Assembly: GCA_030407505.1 (NCBI GenBank)
Contig: JASDDH010000030.1
Span: 1 to 46,395 of the forward strand
DNA: 46,395 nucleotides
From: Planococcus sp. APC 4015
GTDB taxonomy: Bacteria; Actinomycetota; Actinomycetes; Actinomycetales; Microbacteriaceae
Reading direction: 5' to 3'
In this document: positions 1 to 7,654 of the stretch, in pieces
Numbering within the stretch: the first letter of the stretch is position 1
Layout: every line of letters begins with the position of its first letter
Made by a program: the position numbers and the translations under genes
Notes under the pieces: generated by a model
Seen by the model: only the letters and a program-made list of their open reading frames with translations
Told to the model about the DNA's origin: nothing
Databases searched by the model: none

Positions 1-24
1 GACACAATCAATGGAGATCACGCA

Positions 25-1362
25 ATGAACATCCCACAGCGCACCGCGACTCTCGCCGCCTTCGCTCTGGCCGCATCCCTCGTCATGACGGGCTGCGCCG
101 GATCGTCGGGCGGTGCCGATCCGACCGACGTCGACCCGGACGGCGAGATCACCCCCCGGGAGATCTCGTGGCTGCTCTCCCGGCCCGCGGACGGCGGCGT
201 CATCACCGCGATGCAGCAGATCGCCGACGAGTACGCCGCCGACCACCCCGGATTCGCCCTCAACCTGATCACCACGCCGGACCGTCCTTCGTACATCCAG
301 AAGTACGAGACGCTCGCCGCGGCGAACAAGCTGCCTGAGCTGTTCGACACCGACGCGACCCCGTTCGCGCAGAAGCTCGCGGGCCAGCAGAGGATGGTCG
401 ACATCGACCTGCTGCTGGAAGACCTCGGGCTGGCCGACGAGTACCGCGAGGCGGCGCTGAACTATCAGCGCTTCGACGACGGATCGCTCTACATGGTGCC
501 GTTCGAGTTCCAGCTCGAGTTCTTCTGGTACAACACCGCGCTGTTCGAACAGGCCGGCGTTCCGATCCCCGCGACGCTCGACGACTTCGCGGCGACCTGC
601 GAGGCGCTGCGAGCCGAGGGCGTCACCCCGATCGCGCTGGACGGCCAGGACCAGTGGCCGCTCGAGCGGTACATGGCGTACTACCCGTTCCGGCTCGCCG
701 GCCCCGAGTACGTCCAGATGCTCAAGTCGGGGGATGCGACCTTCGGCGATGAGGCCGGACGCGCCGCTGCTGAGTGGCTGTACGGCCTCGGGCAGGCGGG
801 TTGCTTCCAGGAGGGCTTCTCTTCGACCGGCTACGCCGACGCGCAAGCCCTGTTCACGTCCGGCAGGGCGGCCATGTACAACATCGGCACATGGGAGCTC
901 GGCAACCTCGCCACCGACGCACTCGATGCCGGCGTCAGGGACGACGTCGACTACTTCACCCTGCCCACGATCGAGGGCGCCGTCACGGGCGACGACGAGT
1001 ACGTCACCCCGTCCGGCATCGGCATGGCCGTGAACGCCCAGACCTACGACCCGCTCGTACGCGACTTCCTCGCGTTCGCCCTGGAGCGCTACCCCGAGGT
1101 CTACACCGCGTCCGGCGCGCTGTCGCCCACGAGCAGTGTCGATCCCGTGATCCCCGACAACGCCACCCCTCTGTACGGTCGCGCCGTCGAACAGTCTGCG
1201 CAAGTGGGACCCGCGATCGCGATGCCGTGGGACACGCAGCTGGACCCCGCGACCAACACGCGGCTGCAGCAGGAGCTCACGCTTCTGGTGCAGGGTGACA
1301 TCACCCCCGACGAATTCATCGAGACGATGGATGCCGCACTCGCGGAGAACGTCGGTGACTGA
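25..1362 (+). CDS. ABC transporter substrate-binding lipoprotein (carbohydrate type)
   Basis: This 445-residue protein is an extracytoplasmic solute-binding protein of the family-1 sugar type. The N terminus has a positively charged start, a hydrophobic stretch and a lipobox (VMTGC) with the lipidated Cys at about residue 24, so it should be anchored on the outer face of the membrane. The body has typical features of this class, such as TSGRAAMYNIGTWELG near residue 280. A GGAGAT ribosome site lies 7-8 nt before the ATG. The two permeases follow with short overlaps and a GH32 enzyme ends the operon, so the ligand is probably sucrose or a short fructo-oligosaccharide (inferred from context). 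The promoter lies outside the window. Confidence 0.93.
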   Translation: MNIPQRTATLAAFALAASLVMTGCAGSSGGADPTDVDPDGEITPREISWLLSRPADGGVITAMQQIADEYAADHPGFALNLITTPDRPSYIQKYETLAAANKLPELFDTDATPFAQKLAGQQRMVDIDLLLEDLGLADEYREAALNYQRFDDGSLYMVPFEFQLEFFWYNTALFEQAGVPIPATLDDFAATCEALRAEGVTPIALDGQDQWPLERYMAYYPFRLAGPEYVQMLKSGDATFGDEAGRAAAEWLYGLGQAGCFQEGFSSTGYADAQALFTSGRAAMYNIGTWELGNLATDALDAGVRDDVDYFTLPTIEGAVTGDDEYVTPSGIGMAVNAQTYDPLVRDFLAFALERYPEVYTASGALSPTSSVDPVIPDNATPLYGRAVEQSAQVGPAIAMPWDTQLDPATNTRLQQELTLLVQGDITPDEFIETMDAALAENVGD

Positions 1363-2314
1363 TATCGCCGAAGCCGGGGTGCGCGCGTTGCGTCCGCGCG
1401 CGCCCCGGCGCCGCCCCGCGATGAGGTCGTCGATGCTGCCGCGTCGATCGTCGATGTCGGTGATCGTCTTCCTCGTCCCGCCGCTCGTGCTCTACGGAGT
1501 CGCGGTCCTCCTGCCGATCCTGCAGTCGCTCGTCCTCAGCGTCTTCCGGTGGGACGGCATCACCGACATGGTCTTCGTCGGCTTTGACAACTACGTCAAG
1601 ATGTTCACCCGCGACGACGTGTTCTGGACGGCCTTCGGGAACGCGCTCGGGTACCTGGCGATCTGCCTCGTGCTCCAGCTGGGCGGCGCTCTCGCCGTCG
1701 CGGGGCTGCTGACAGCTCTGCCGCGGGCGCGCGAGCTCGTCAAGACCCTCTATCTGCTGCCCGCGGTGATCTCGACGGTCGCGATCGCCTTCCTCTTCGT
1801 GCGGATCTACGCGCTCGAGCCAGTGGGACTGCTGAATCAGCTGCTCGCCTGGGTCGGCCTCGAAGGTCTCCAGACCGCATGGCTGTCGAACGTGCAGACG
1901 GTCCTGGCCGCCGTCTCGATCCCCGAGGGGTGGCGCTTCACCGGGCTCTACATGCTCATCATCTACGCCGCGCTGATCGCTGTGCCGAAGGAACTCGAGG
2001 AGGCGGCGCGGCTGGACGGCGCATCGTGGTGGCAGATCTTCTGGCGGATCCGGTTCCCGTACATCCGCCCCGTGTGGATCACGACGACGATCATGGCCAC
2101 GACGTTCGCCTTGCGCGGTTTCGACATCCCCTATCTGCTCACCAACGGCGGCCCCGGCCAGTCCTCCGAACTGCTCACCACCTACATGTACAAGACGGCC
2201 TTCGTCCACACCGACTACGGCTACGCCAGCGCCATCTCGGTCTTCATCGTGGTCGAGTGCCTCGTCGCCGTCGGCCTCATCATCGCGCTGCTTCGTCGGA
2301 GGGACGAATCATGA
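1355..2314 (+). CDS. Carbohydrate ABC transporter permease, MalF-like
   Basis: This is the first inner-membrane permease of the uptake system, 319 residues from the chosen start. I chose GTG at 1355 because GGAG lies 8 nt upstream and the overlap with the preceding stop suggests coupling; ATG at 1421 is the alternative. Six hydrophobic segments are visible. The cytoplasmic EAA loop (EEAARLDGASWWQIFWRI) that docks on the ATPase is present at about residue 210. The N terminus is unusually Arg/Pro-rich before the first membrane segment. No ATPase gene is in the operon, so it probably uses a shared MsiK-type ATPase encoded elsewhere, as is known for this transporter class in actinobacteria. Confidence 0.93.
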   Translation: MTDIAEAGVRALRPRAPRRRPAMRSSMLPRRSSMSVIVFLVPPLVLYGVAVLLPILQSLVLSVFRWDGITDMVFVGFDNYVKMFTRDDVFWTAFGNALGYLAICLVLQLGGALAVAGLLTALPRARELVKTLYLLPAVISTVAIAFLFVRIYALEPVGLLNQLLAWVGLEGLQTAWLSNVQTVLAAVSIPEGWRFTGLYMLIIYAALIAVPKELEEAARLDGASWWQIFWRIRFPYIRPVWITTTIMATTFALRGFDIPYLLTNGGPGQSSELLTTYMYKTAFVHTDYGYASAISVFIVVECLVAVGLIIALLRRRDES

Positions 2315-3222
2315 CCGCTCCCGTCCTGGACCGCCCGATCGTGACCGACGATGCCCGGAACCCGGAGCGTTCGCCGCGCGGGGCGGGGACTCATCGCCTC
2401 CGCGTGCAACGCACGCTGCTGACGGTCACCGTCGTCCTGATCGTCATCGTGCAGGTCTACCCGCTGCTGTGGCTGTTCGTCACGAGCTTCCGCACAGCAT
2501 CCGACTTCGCCGCGGGCAACCCCTTCGCCTTCCCCTCGGAGTTCACTCTCGACAACTACGTGCGTGCGTTCTCGACGGGGAATCTGTGGCTGAACATCCT
2601 CAACAGCCTGATCGTCACGCTCGGTGCGAGCGCACTCATCGTGGTCGCCGGCATGATGGCGGCGTATGCGCTGCAGGTGCTCGGGTTCCGCTTCAGCGGC
2701 CTGGTGCGCGCGCTCTTCCTCCTCGGCATCATCGTGCCGGTGCAGATCGCGCTCGTGCCGCTGTTCATCGACTACGCGCAGGTCGGCCTTCTCGACACGC
2801 ACCTGTCGATGATCGTGCCGCTCGCCGCGTTCTCTCTGCCGATGGCGATCTACCTCTTCTCGTCCTTCTACGAGTACATCCCCCGAGAGATGTACGAGGC
2901 CGCATCGCTGGACGGCGCCGGTCCGTACCGGATCTTCGCGCAGATCACCTTCCCGCTGTCTGCCAATACGATCATCACGGTGGTGCTGGTGAACAGCATC
3001 TTCATCTGGAACGACTTCATCTTCGCCAACACGTTCGTCCTGTCGGACGGGCTGAAGACGATCCCACTCGGCCTGCAGAACTACATCGGAGCAATGGGAA
3101 ACACGGACTGGACAGCGACGTTCGCCGCCGTCTGCGTGACGGTGACACCGCTGCTGCTGGTCTTCCTCGTGCTGAACAAAGCCATGATCAACGGACTGGA
3201 AAGCGGGGCCACCAAGGGATGA
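2311..3222 (+). CDS. Carbohydrate ABC transporter permease, MalG-like
   Basis: This is the second permease of the uptake system, 303 residues. It starts at ATG 2311, which overlaps the upstream stop as ATGA. A polar N-terminal tail of about 35 residues precedes the first membrane helix. The EAA-type loop (YEAASLDGAGPYRIFAQI) lies at about residue 200, followed by the IWNDFIFA segment usual for MalG-type subunits. It forms the membrane channel together with the MalF-like partner. It ends in another ATGA overlap with the regulator gene, so the whole operon is translationally coupled. Confidence 0.93.
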   Translation: MTAPVLDRPIVTDDARNPERSPRGAGTHRLRVQRTLLTVTVVLIVIVQVYPLLWLFVTSFRTASDFAAGNPFAFPSEFTLDNYVRAFSTGNLWLNILNSLIVTLGASALIVVAGMMAAYALQVLGFRFSGLVRALFLLGIIVPVQIALVPLFIDYAQVGLLDTHLSMIVPLAAFSLPMAIYLFSSFYEYIPREMYEAASLDGAGPYRIFAQITFPLSANTIITVVLVNSIFIWNDFIFANTFVLSDGLKTIPLGLQNYIGAMGNTDWTATFAAVCVTVTPLLLVFLVLNKAMINGLESGATKG

Positions 3223-4238
3223 GCTCGACTGGGCGCGGCACGAACGGACCTGCCGTCACGATGCGCGACGTCGCCAAGGCCGCCGGGGTCTCGGTGGCGA
3301 CCGTCTCGCACGTCGTGAACGACAAGGCCGGCGCCCGCATCGGCGAGGATGCGCGCCGGCGCGTGCAGGACGCCGTCGCCCGACTCGGCTACCGCCCGAA
3401 CGCGCTGGCCAAGACGCTCTCGCAGGGCGGGTCCCGTTTCATCGGGCTGGTCGCCGATGCGATCGCGACGACTCCCTTCGCCGGGCAGATCATCCACGGG
3501 GCACAGGACGAGGCGTGGAAGCACGGCTACGTGCTGCTGGTGGCCAACACCGAGGGAGATCCGGTGGTCGAGGATGACGTGATCTCGATGATGCTGGAAC
3601 ACCAGGTGCACGGCATCCTGTACTCCACCTGGTATCACCGGGAGATCGTCGTTCCGACGATGCTCCAGCAGACCGACACGGTGCTGGTGGACTGCTTCAC
3701 CGCGGACGCGGCCCTGCCCGCAGTCGTGCCCGACGAGCGGCAGGGGGGACGCACGGCGACCGAGCTCCTGCTCGCCGCGGGGCACCGCCGCGTCGCATTC
3801 ATCAACACCACGACCTCCTCTCCGGCGCGGACCGACCGGCTCGCCGGCTACCGGGACGCCCTCGCATCCGCCGGCATCGAGTTCGACGGGGCCCTCGTGG
3901 TCGATGCCGAGCCTCAGCAGGAGGGCGGATACTCCGCCGCGGAAGAGATCGTGCGCCTGGGGGTCACCGCGGTGTTCTGCCACAACGATCGCGTGGCGAT
4001 GGGTCTGTACGACGGGCTTCGCGAGCGCGGATTGCGCATCCCGGAGGATGTCGCTGTCGTCGGATTCGACAATCAGGATGTGATCGCGGCCCATCTGAGA
4101 CCCCCGCTGACGACGGTCGCCCTGCCTCACTACGAACTCGGCGCCGCGGGCGTGCGCATACTGCTGGGGATCGACGCCCCCACCGCCGGATCGACGCTCA
4201 TCGCCTGCCCCCCGGTCCTGCGCGCATCCATCGCGTGA
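3219..4238 (+). CDS. LacI-family transcriptional regulator of the GH32 operon
   Basis: A 339-residue LacI/GalR-type repressor. The N-terminal helix-turn-helix (TMRDVAKAAGVSVATVSHVVN) begins at about residue 14, the hinge helix region (PNALAKTLSQG) follows, and the rest is a periplasmic-binding-protein-like effector domain ending in VGFDNQD and a PPLTTV segment. ATG 3219 overlaps the permease stop. Because it lies inside the operon between transporter and hydrolase, it most likely controls its own operon in response to the imported sugar. Its operator is probably upstream of the window; the palindrome at 4241-4255 is another possible site. Confidence 0.93.
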   Translation: MSSTGRGTNGPAVTMRDVAKAAGVSVATVSHVVNDKAGARIGEDARRRVQDAVARLGYRPNALAKTLSQGGSRFIGLVADAIATTPFAGQIIHGAQDEAWKHGYVLLVANTEGDPVVEDDVISMMLEHQVHGILYSTWYHREIVVPTMLQQTDTVLVDCFTADAALPAVVPDERQGGRTATELLLAAGHRRVAFINTTTSSPARTDRLAGYRDALASAGIEFDGALVVDAEPQQEGGYSAAEEIVRLGVTAVFCHNDRVAMGLYDGLRERGLRIPEDVAVVGFDNQDVIAAHLRPPLTTVALPHYELGAAGVRILLGIDAPTAGSTLIACPPVLRASIA

Positions 4239-4240
4239 TC

Positions 4241-4255
4241 TGCGGACGGTCCGCA
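4241..4255. promoter_or_regulatory. 15-bp palindrome between lacI and GH32 genes
   Basis: TGCGGACGGTCCGCA is a perfect inverted repeat (6- or 7-bp arms) three bases after the regulator stop codon and 57 bp before the GH32 start. It could be an operator or an RNA hairpin that modulates read-through. Its odd length lacks the central CG pair usual for LacI operators, and no T-run follows, so neither reading is secure. Confidence 0.35.
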
Positions 4256-4311
4256 CTGTGAATGGCGTGCGCGCGCCAGGCTCCGACGCCCCCATCGAAA
4301 AAGAATCGAGC

Positions 4312-5544
4312 ATGAGACCCGCCTTCCACTTCACGGCCCAGTCGGGCTGGATCAACGATCCGCACGGCATCACCTTCCGCGACGGTGGCTACGACTCGTT
4401 CTTCCAGTACGTGCCGGGCCGCACGGTCTGGGCGGCGAACTGCCACTGGGGCCACGCCCGTGGCACCGACCTCTTCTCGCTGAAGGAGCTGCCGGTCGCG
4501 ATCGCGCCGGGTGAGGGCGACGGGGGGATCTGGACCGGCTCCCTGGTCATCGGCGCCGACGGCGGCGCGCGCATCTTCTACACGTCGACCGCCGAGCCCG
4601 ACATCGCGATGGGGCGCGTCCGCGTGGCGACTCCCGCCGACGACGAGTGGATCACCTGGACGAAGGGCGAGTTCGTGGCGGACGCCCCGCACGATCTGGA
4701 CCTGAACACCTATCGCGATCCGTTCCTTCGCCAGGACCCCGACGGATGGCGCATGTTCCTGGGTGCGGGCGATCGGGAAGGCACCGCGATGGCGCTCAGC
4801 TACCGTTCCGATGACCTCAAGGACTGGACGTACGAGGGCGTGGCGCTCGCGCGCTCCGATGAAGAGACCGAAGGCGTCTGGATGGGAGCCCTCTGGGAGT
4901 GCCCCCAGATCATCGACGTCGACGGGCGCGCGGTCATGGTCTCCTCGGTCTGGCAGGCCGATGTGCTGCACTACGCGGGCTACGCGATCGGCAGCTATGA
5001 GGCGGGACGATTCGTCGCCGAGCGCTGGAGTCGGCTCACCTGGGGCGACAGCTACTACGCGCCGTCATTCTTCCGAGACGATCGAGGGCGGCCCTGTCTG
5101 GTGTTCTGGATGCGGGGCATCGCCGACCTCGACGCCGGATGGGCGAGCGCGCACAGCATCCCGTACCTCCTCACGATCGAGGAGGACGTCCTCGTCACCA
5201 GGCCGCACCCCGACATCGAGCGGTATCGGTCGCCGGGGTCCGTCGGTCTCGCCGCCGACATCACCTGGACTCCCGACACCGCCGGTCTCACCATCACCTC
5301 CGGAGGCGGCACTGTCGCATCGCTGGAGCTCACCGGCCCCGAGGAGCTGACCCTGCGGATCGGCGAAGCGGAGCACTCCTTCCCCGTTTCGGGTGACGTG
5401 CGTGTGATCGTCGACGGTCCGGTCCTCGAGGTCGCGAGCCGCAGCGGGCTGTTCGGGGCGGCTGTGACACCCCGAGGCGAAGAGCTTCTCGTCCAGGTCG
5501 GCGACGCGTCGGAGTCGACCGTGCATCCCCTGGCGCGGTCGTGA
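4312..5544 (+). CDS. Glycoside hydrolase family 32 (beta-fructosidase / sucrose hydrolase)
   Basis: A 410-residue GH32 enzyme that hydrolyses terminal beta-fructosyl bonds in sucrose or short fructans. The three catalytic motifs are visible: nucleophile Asp in WINDPHG near residue 13 (the usual form is WxNDPNG), the RDP motif in YRDPF near residue 136, and the acid/base Glu in WECPQ near residue 195. A five-bladed propeller followed by a short beta-sandwich fits the length. There is no signal peptide, so it acts in the cytoplasm on imported sugar. I chose ATG 4312 because the conserved domain begins there; a GTG at 4258 would add 18 unconserved residues. No PTS gene is present, so the substrate should enter unphosphorylated. 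Confidence 0.93.
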   Translation: MRPAFHFTAQSGWINDPHGITFRDGGYDSFFQYVPGRTVWAANCHWGHARGTDLFSLKELPVAIAPGEGDGGIWTGSLVIGADGGARIFYTSTAEPDIAMGRVRVATPADDEWITWTKGEFVADAPHDLDLNTYRDPFLRQDPDGWRMFLGAGDREGTAMALSYRSDDLKDWTYEGVALARSDEETEGVWMGALWECPQIIDVDGRAVMVSSVWQADVLHYAGYAIGSYEAGRFVAERWSRLTWGDSYYAPSFFRDDRGRPCLVFWMRGIADLDAGWASAHSIPYLLTIEEDVLVTRPHPDIERYRSPGSVGLAADITWTPDTAGLTITSGGGTVASLELTGPEELTLRIGEAEHSFPVSGDVRVIVDGPVLEVASRSGLFGAAVTPRGEELLVQVGDASESTVHPLARS

Positions 5545-5579
5545 CGAGGTGACTCGGACACCGTGATGGGGTCGCCCGA

Positions 5580-5607
5580 CCCGGAACAAGCCGGGGGCGC
5601 GCGCCCC
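5580..5607 (+). terminator. Possible terminator after the GH32 operon
   Basis: Two adjacent inverted repeats follow the GH32 stop: CCCGG/CCGGG around a 6-nt loop (5580-5595) and a GGGGCGC/GCGCCCC palindrome (5594-5607). There is no T-run, which is common for high-GC terminators but weakens the call. Confidence 0.3.
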
Positions 5608-5655
5608 TCACCCGCGCGCGATGCGGTCGGCCATGTACTTCGCGCCCGCCCTGCC

Positions 5656-5661
5656 TAGGCT
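5656..5661 (+). promoter_or_regulatory. -10 element TAGGCT for a leaderless transcript
   Basis: TAGGCT ends 6 nt before the GTG at 5668, and no ribosome binding site lies between. This spacing puts the transcription start at or next to the start codon, as in actinobacterial leaderless genes. A clear -35 was not found. Confidence 0.55.
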
Positions 5662-5667
5662 GGTGCG

Positions 5668-6642
5668 GTGACAACCGACAGCAGCCCCGTCCGCGTCGCC
5701 GTCATCGGCACGAGCGTCATCAGCGGCTCGTTCGCCGCGGCCGTGGCGGCGGCCGACGGCATCCGGATCGAAGCCGTCTACTCGCGCGACGCGGAGCGCG
5801 CAGCCGATGCCGCGGCACGATTCGGTGCGGAGTGGTCGAGCGACTCCCTCGATGAGGTGCTCGGCTCGCCGGAGGTCGACGCCGTCTACATCGCGAGCCC
5901 GAACAGCGTGCACGCCGAGCAGGTCGCCGCGGCGATCGCTGCCGGCAAGCACGTGCTCGTCGAGAAGCCGGCGGTGCTTCATGCCCGAGAATGGCGCGAG
6001 CTCGTGGTGCAGGCTCGCGCGGCGGGCGTCGTGCTGCTCGAGGCGATGCGCACCGAGTACGACCCCGGCACGGCCCTCGTGCGGTCGCTGCTGCCCCGGC
6101 TCGGCACGGTGCGCATGGCGTCGCTGCGCTACGCGAAGCGGTCGTCGCGCTACGACCAGGTGCTCGCGGGCGAACGCGTCAACATGTTCGACCCGGCTCT
6201 CGGCGGCGGCGCGCTCGCCGACCTCGGCGTGTACTGCCTGCATGCGATGGTGAGCCTGTTCGGCATGCCCGATCGGCTCACCGCGGCCGTCGTGCCCGTG
6301 GCATCCGGTGTCGAGGGCGCAGGCACCGTCACCGCTGCCTACCCCGGACTGGTCGTCGACCTGAGCTATTCGAAGATCAGCACCTCTCAGCTGGGGAGCG
6401 AGATACAGGGTGAGGATTCCACTCTCGTCATCGACCTGATCGCGGCGCCGCGTGTCGTGACGCTCGTCGCAGCCGACGGGACGACCGAGCGCCATGAGGT
6501 GCCGGGCGACCCGCATCCGCTCGCGGGCGAGATCGACCGATTCGTCGACCTGATCGCGACCGGCGGTGACGCCGGCGCGGACCAGCTCCTGACCGAGCAG
6601 ACGCTCGAGCTCGTCGAGCGGGCGCGCAGCGCGGCGGCTTAG
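5668..6642 (+). CDS. Gfo/Idh/MocA-family oxidoreductase
   Basis: A 324-residue NAD(P)-dependent oxidoreductase. The N-terminal Rossmann fold starts with VRVAVIGTSVISGSF, and the family hallmark EKP lies in VLVEKPAVL at about residue 96. The C-terminal half is the alpha/beta domain, with the FDPALGGGALADLGVY segment typical of the family. Members act on sugars, inositols or related polyols; the substrate cannot be named here. The GTG start is supported by the -10 hexamer just upstream. Its stop codon overlaps that of the convergent regulator gene by 4 bp. It stands alone, separated from the GH32 operon by 123 bp. Confidence 0.9.
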   Translation: MTTDSSPVRVAVIGTSVISGSFAAAVAAADGIRIEAVYSRDAERAADAAARFGAEWSSDSLDEVLGSPEVDAVYIASPNSVHAEQVAAAIAAGKHVLVEKPAVLHAREWRELVVQARAAGVVLLEAMRTEYDPGTALVRSLLPRLGTVRMASLRYAKRSSRYDQVLAGERVNMFDPALGGGALADLGVYCLHAMVSLFGMPDRLTAAVVPVASGVEGAGTVTAAYPGLVVDLSYSKISTSQLGSEIQGEDSTLVIDLIAAPRVVTLVAADGTTERHEVPGDPHPLAGEIDRFVDLIATGGDAGADQLLTEQTLELVERARSAAA

Positions 6643-7526
6643 TCCGCTCCGCCTGCGGGCATCCCGAGCCCGCGGTCGAGCGCGACCGCGATGACCTCGG
6701 CCCGCGACCGCGCGCCCCACTTGCGCAGGATGCGCGACACGTGGAACTTCACCGTGTTGTCGCTGATCGCCAGCGCCTCGGCGATCTGGCGGTTGCGCGC
6801 GCCGCGCACCATGAGCTCGAGCACCTCCTTCTCGCGGGCGCTGAGCGCCGGCGGCCCCGGCGCCGCCGAGTGCAGCACCGGCGGATCCAGCGGAACGACG
6901 ACGGCGAGCTTCGAGCCCCACCCCGCGGTCGCTTCGAGATCGAGCCGGCCGCGCATCGCGACGATGCGGTGCCGCAGGGGTTCGAGAAGTCCGTCGTCGG
7001 GATCGATGAGGCCGGCGCCGTCGTCGCGCACGTCGATGAGCAGGTTGGTGCCGTCGCAGTCCCACTGCACGCGTACCCGGGTGACGTCGCTCTGGTCGGT
7101 GAGCGCGAGCACGGCATCCCTCACCACCGCTCTCGCGCCGTGCGCGATCTCGGGCGGCAGCGCCCGGCCGTTCACGGGCGGCTCGACGAACTGCATGTCG
7201 ATGCGCCGGTGTCTCACGATGGGGGCGAGGTCGTCGCGCAGCCGCTGGAACGCGGTGGTCACGGGCTCCTCGCCGAGGGTGAGCACGTGGTCGGTGTCGA
7301 CCCGCAGGGCCACGAGCGCCTCGGCAGCCAGACGGATCGACAGCCGGCGCGCAGCGGCGTCGTCGAGCTGCTTCGAACGCAGGATCGCCAGGAGCGATTC
7401 GAGCATGGTCGTCTGGCGATCGGCGAACTCGTTGACGAGCTCTGAACGCGCGGATGCCGCGGCCCGCGACTCGCGCAGGTAGCGGGGCGAAGCGCGGCTG
7501 GCGTCTGCGTTCGTCGGTGAAGGCAT
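6639..7526 (-). CDS. Histidine-kinase-type ATPase / LuxR fusion regulator
   Basis: A 295-residue protein that joins a GHKL ATPase domain to a DNA-binding LuxR domain. The ATPase part (about residues 115-215) shows a G1 box (DVRDDGAGL) and a degenerate G2 region (MRGRLDLEATAGWGS) as in NarX/DegS-type kinases. The expected N-box Asn is replaced (RDAVLALTD). The LuxR helix-turn-helix (LSAREKEVLELM ... NTVKFHVSRILRKWGA) fills residues 225-290. I see no phospho-acceptor His motif and no receiver domain, so it probably works as a one-component regulator. It is divergent from the dehydrogenase at 7655. TACCAT ends 5 nt before the ATG, suggesting a leaderless transcript. Confidence 0.85.
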   Translation of the reverse strand: MPSPTNADASRASPRYLRESRAAASARSELVNEFADRQTTMLESLLAILRSKQLDDAAARRLSIRLAAEALVALRVDTDHVLTLGEEPVTTAFQRLRDDLAPIVRHRRIDMQFVEPPVNGRALPPEIAHGARAVVRDAVLALTDQSDVTRVRVQWDCDGTNLLIDVRDDGAGLIDPDDGLLEPLRHRIVAMRGRLDLEATAGWGSKLAVVVPLDPPVLHSAAPGPPALSAREKEVLELMVRGARNRQIAEALAISDNTVKFHVSRILRKWGARSRAEVIAVALDRGLGMPAGGAD

Positions 7527-7559
7527 GCCCCATGGTAGGCCTGCCCATCGCGGCCGCGC

Positions 7560-7575
7560 CTACCCGTTCGGGTAG
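7560..7575. promoter_or_regulatory. Palindrome in the regulator/dehydrogenase divergent region
   Basis: CTACCCG-TT-CGGGTAG is a perfect 7-bp inverted repeat. It lies between the divergent HATPase-LuxR gene and the dehydrogenase gene. It is a good candidate binding site for a dimeric LuxR-type domain (inference). Confidence 0.5.
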
Positions 7576-7593
7576 CGCGGTCCACCCGGATCG

Positions 7594-7623
7594 GTGATCG
7601 CTCGGGCCCGCCACGGCGATCAC
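7594..7623. promoter_or_regulatory. Second inverted repeat upstream of the dehydrogenase
   Basis: GTGATCGC (7594-7601) and GCGATCAC (7616-7623) form perfect 8-bp arms whose centres are 22 bp apart, about two helical turns. Both arms lie upstream of the ribosome site of the 7655 gene. They could be two half sites of one operator or a leader hairpin. Confidence 0.4.
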
Positions 7624-7654
7624 GATGGTGACGGACGAGTTCAAGGAGGAACCC

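Noticed and set aside
4241..4255. Confident LacI operator for the GH32 operon
   Set aside because: Single copy, odd-length palindrome without central CG, and located after the regulator rather than at an operon promoter; kept only as a low-confidence site.
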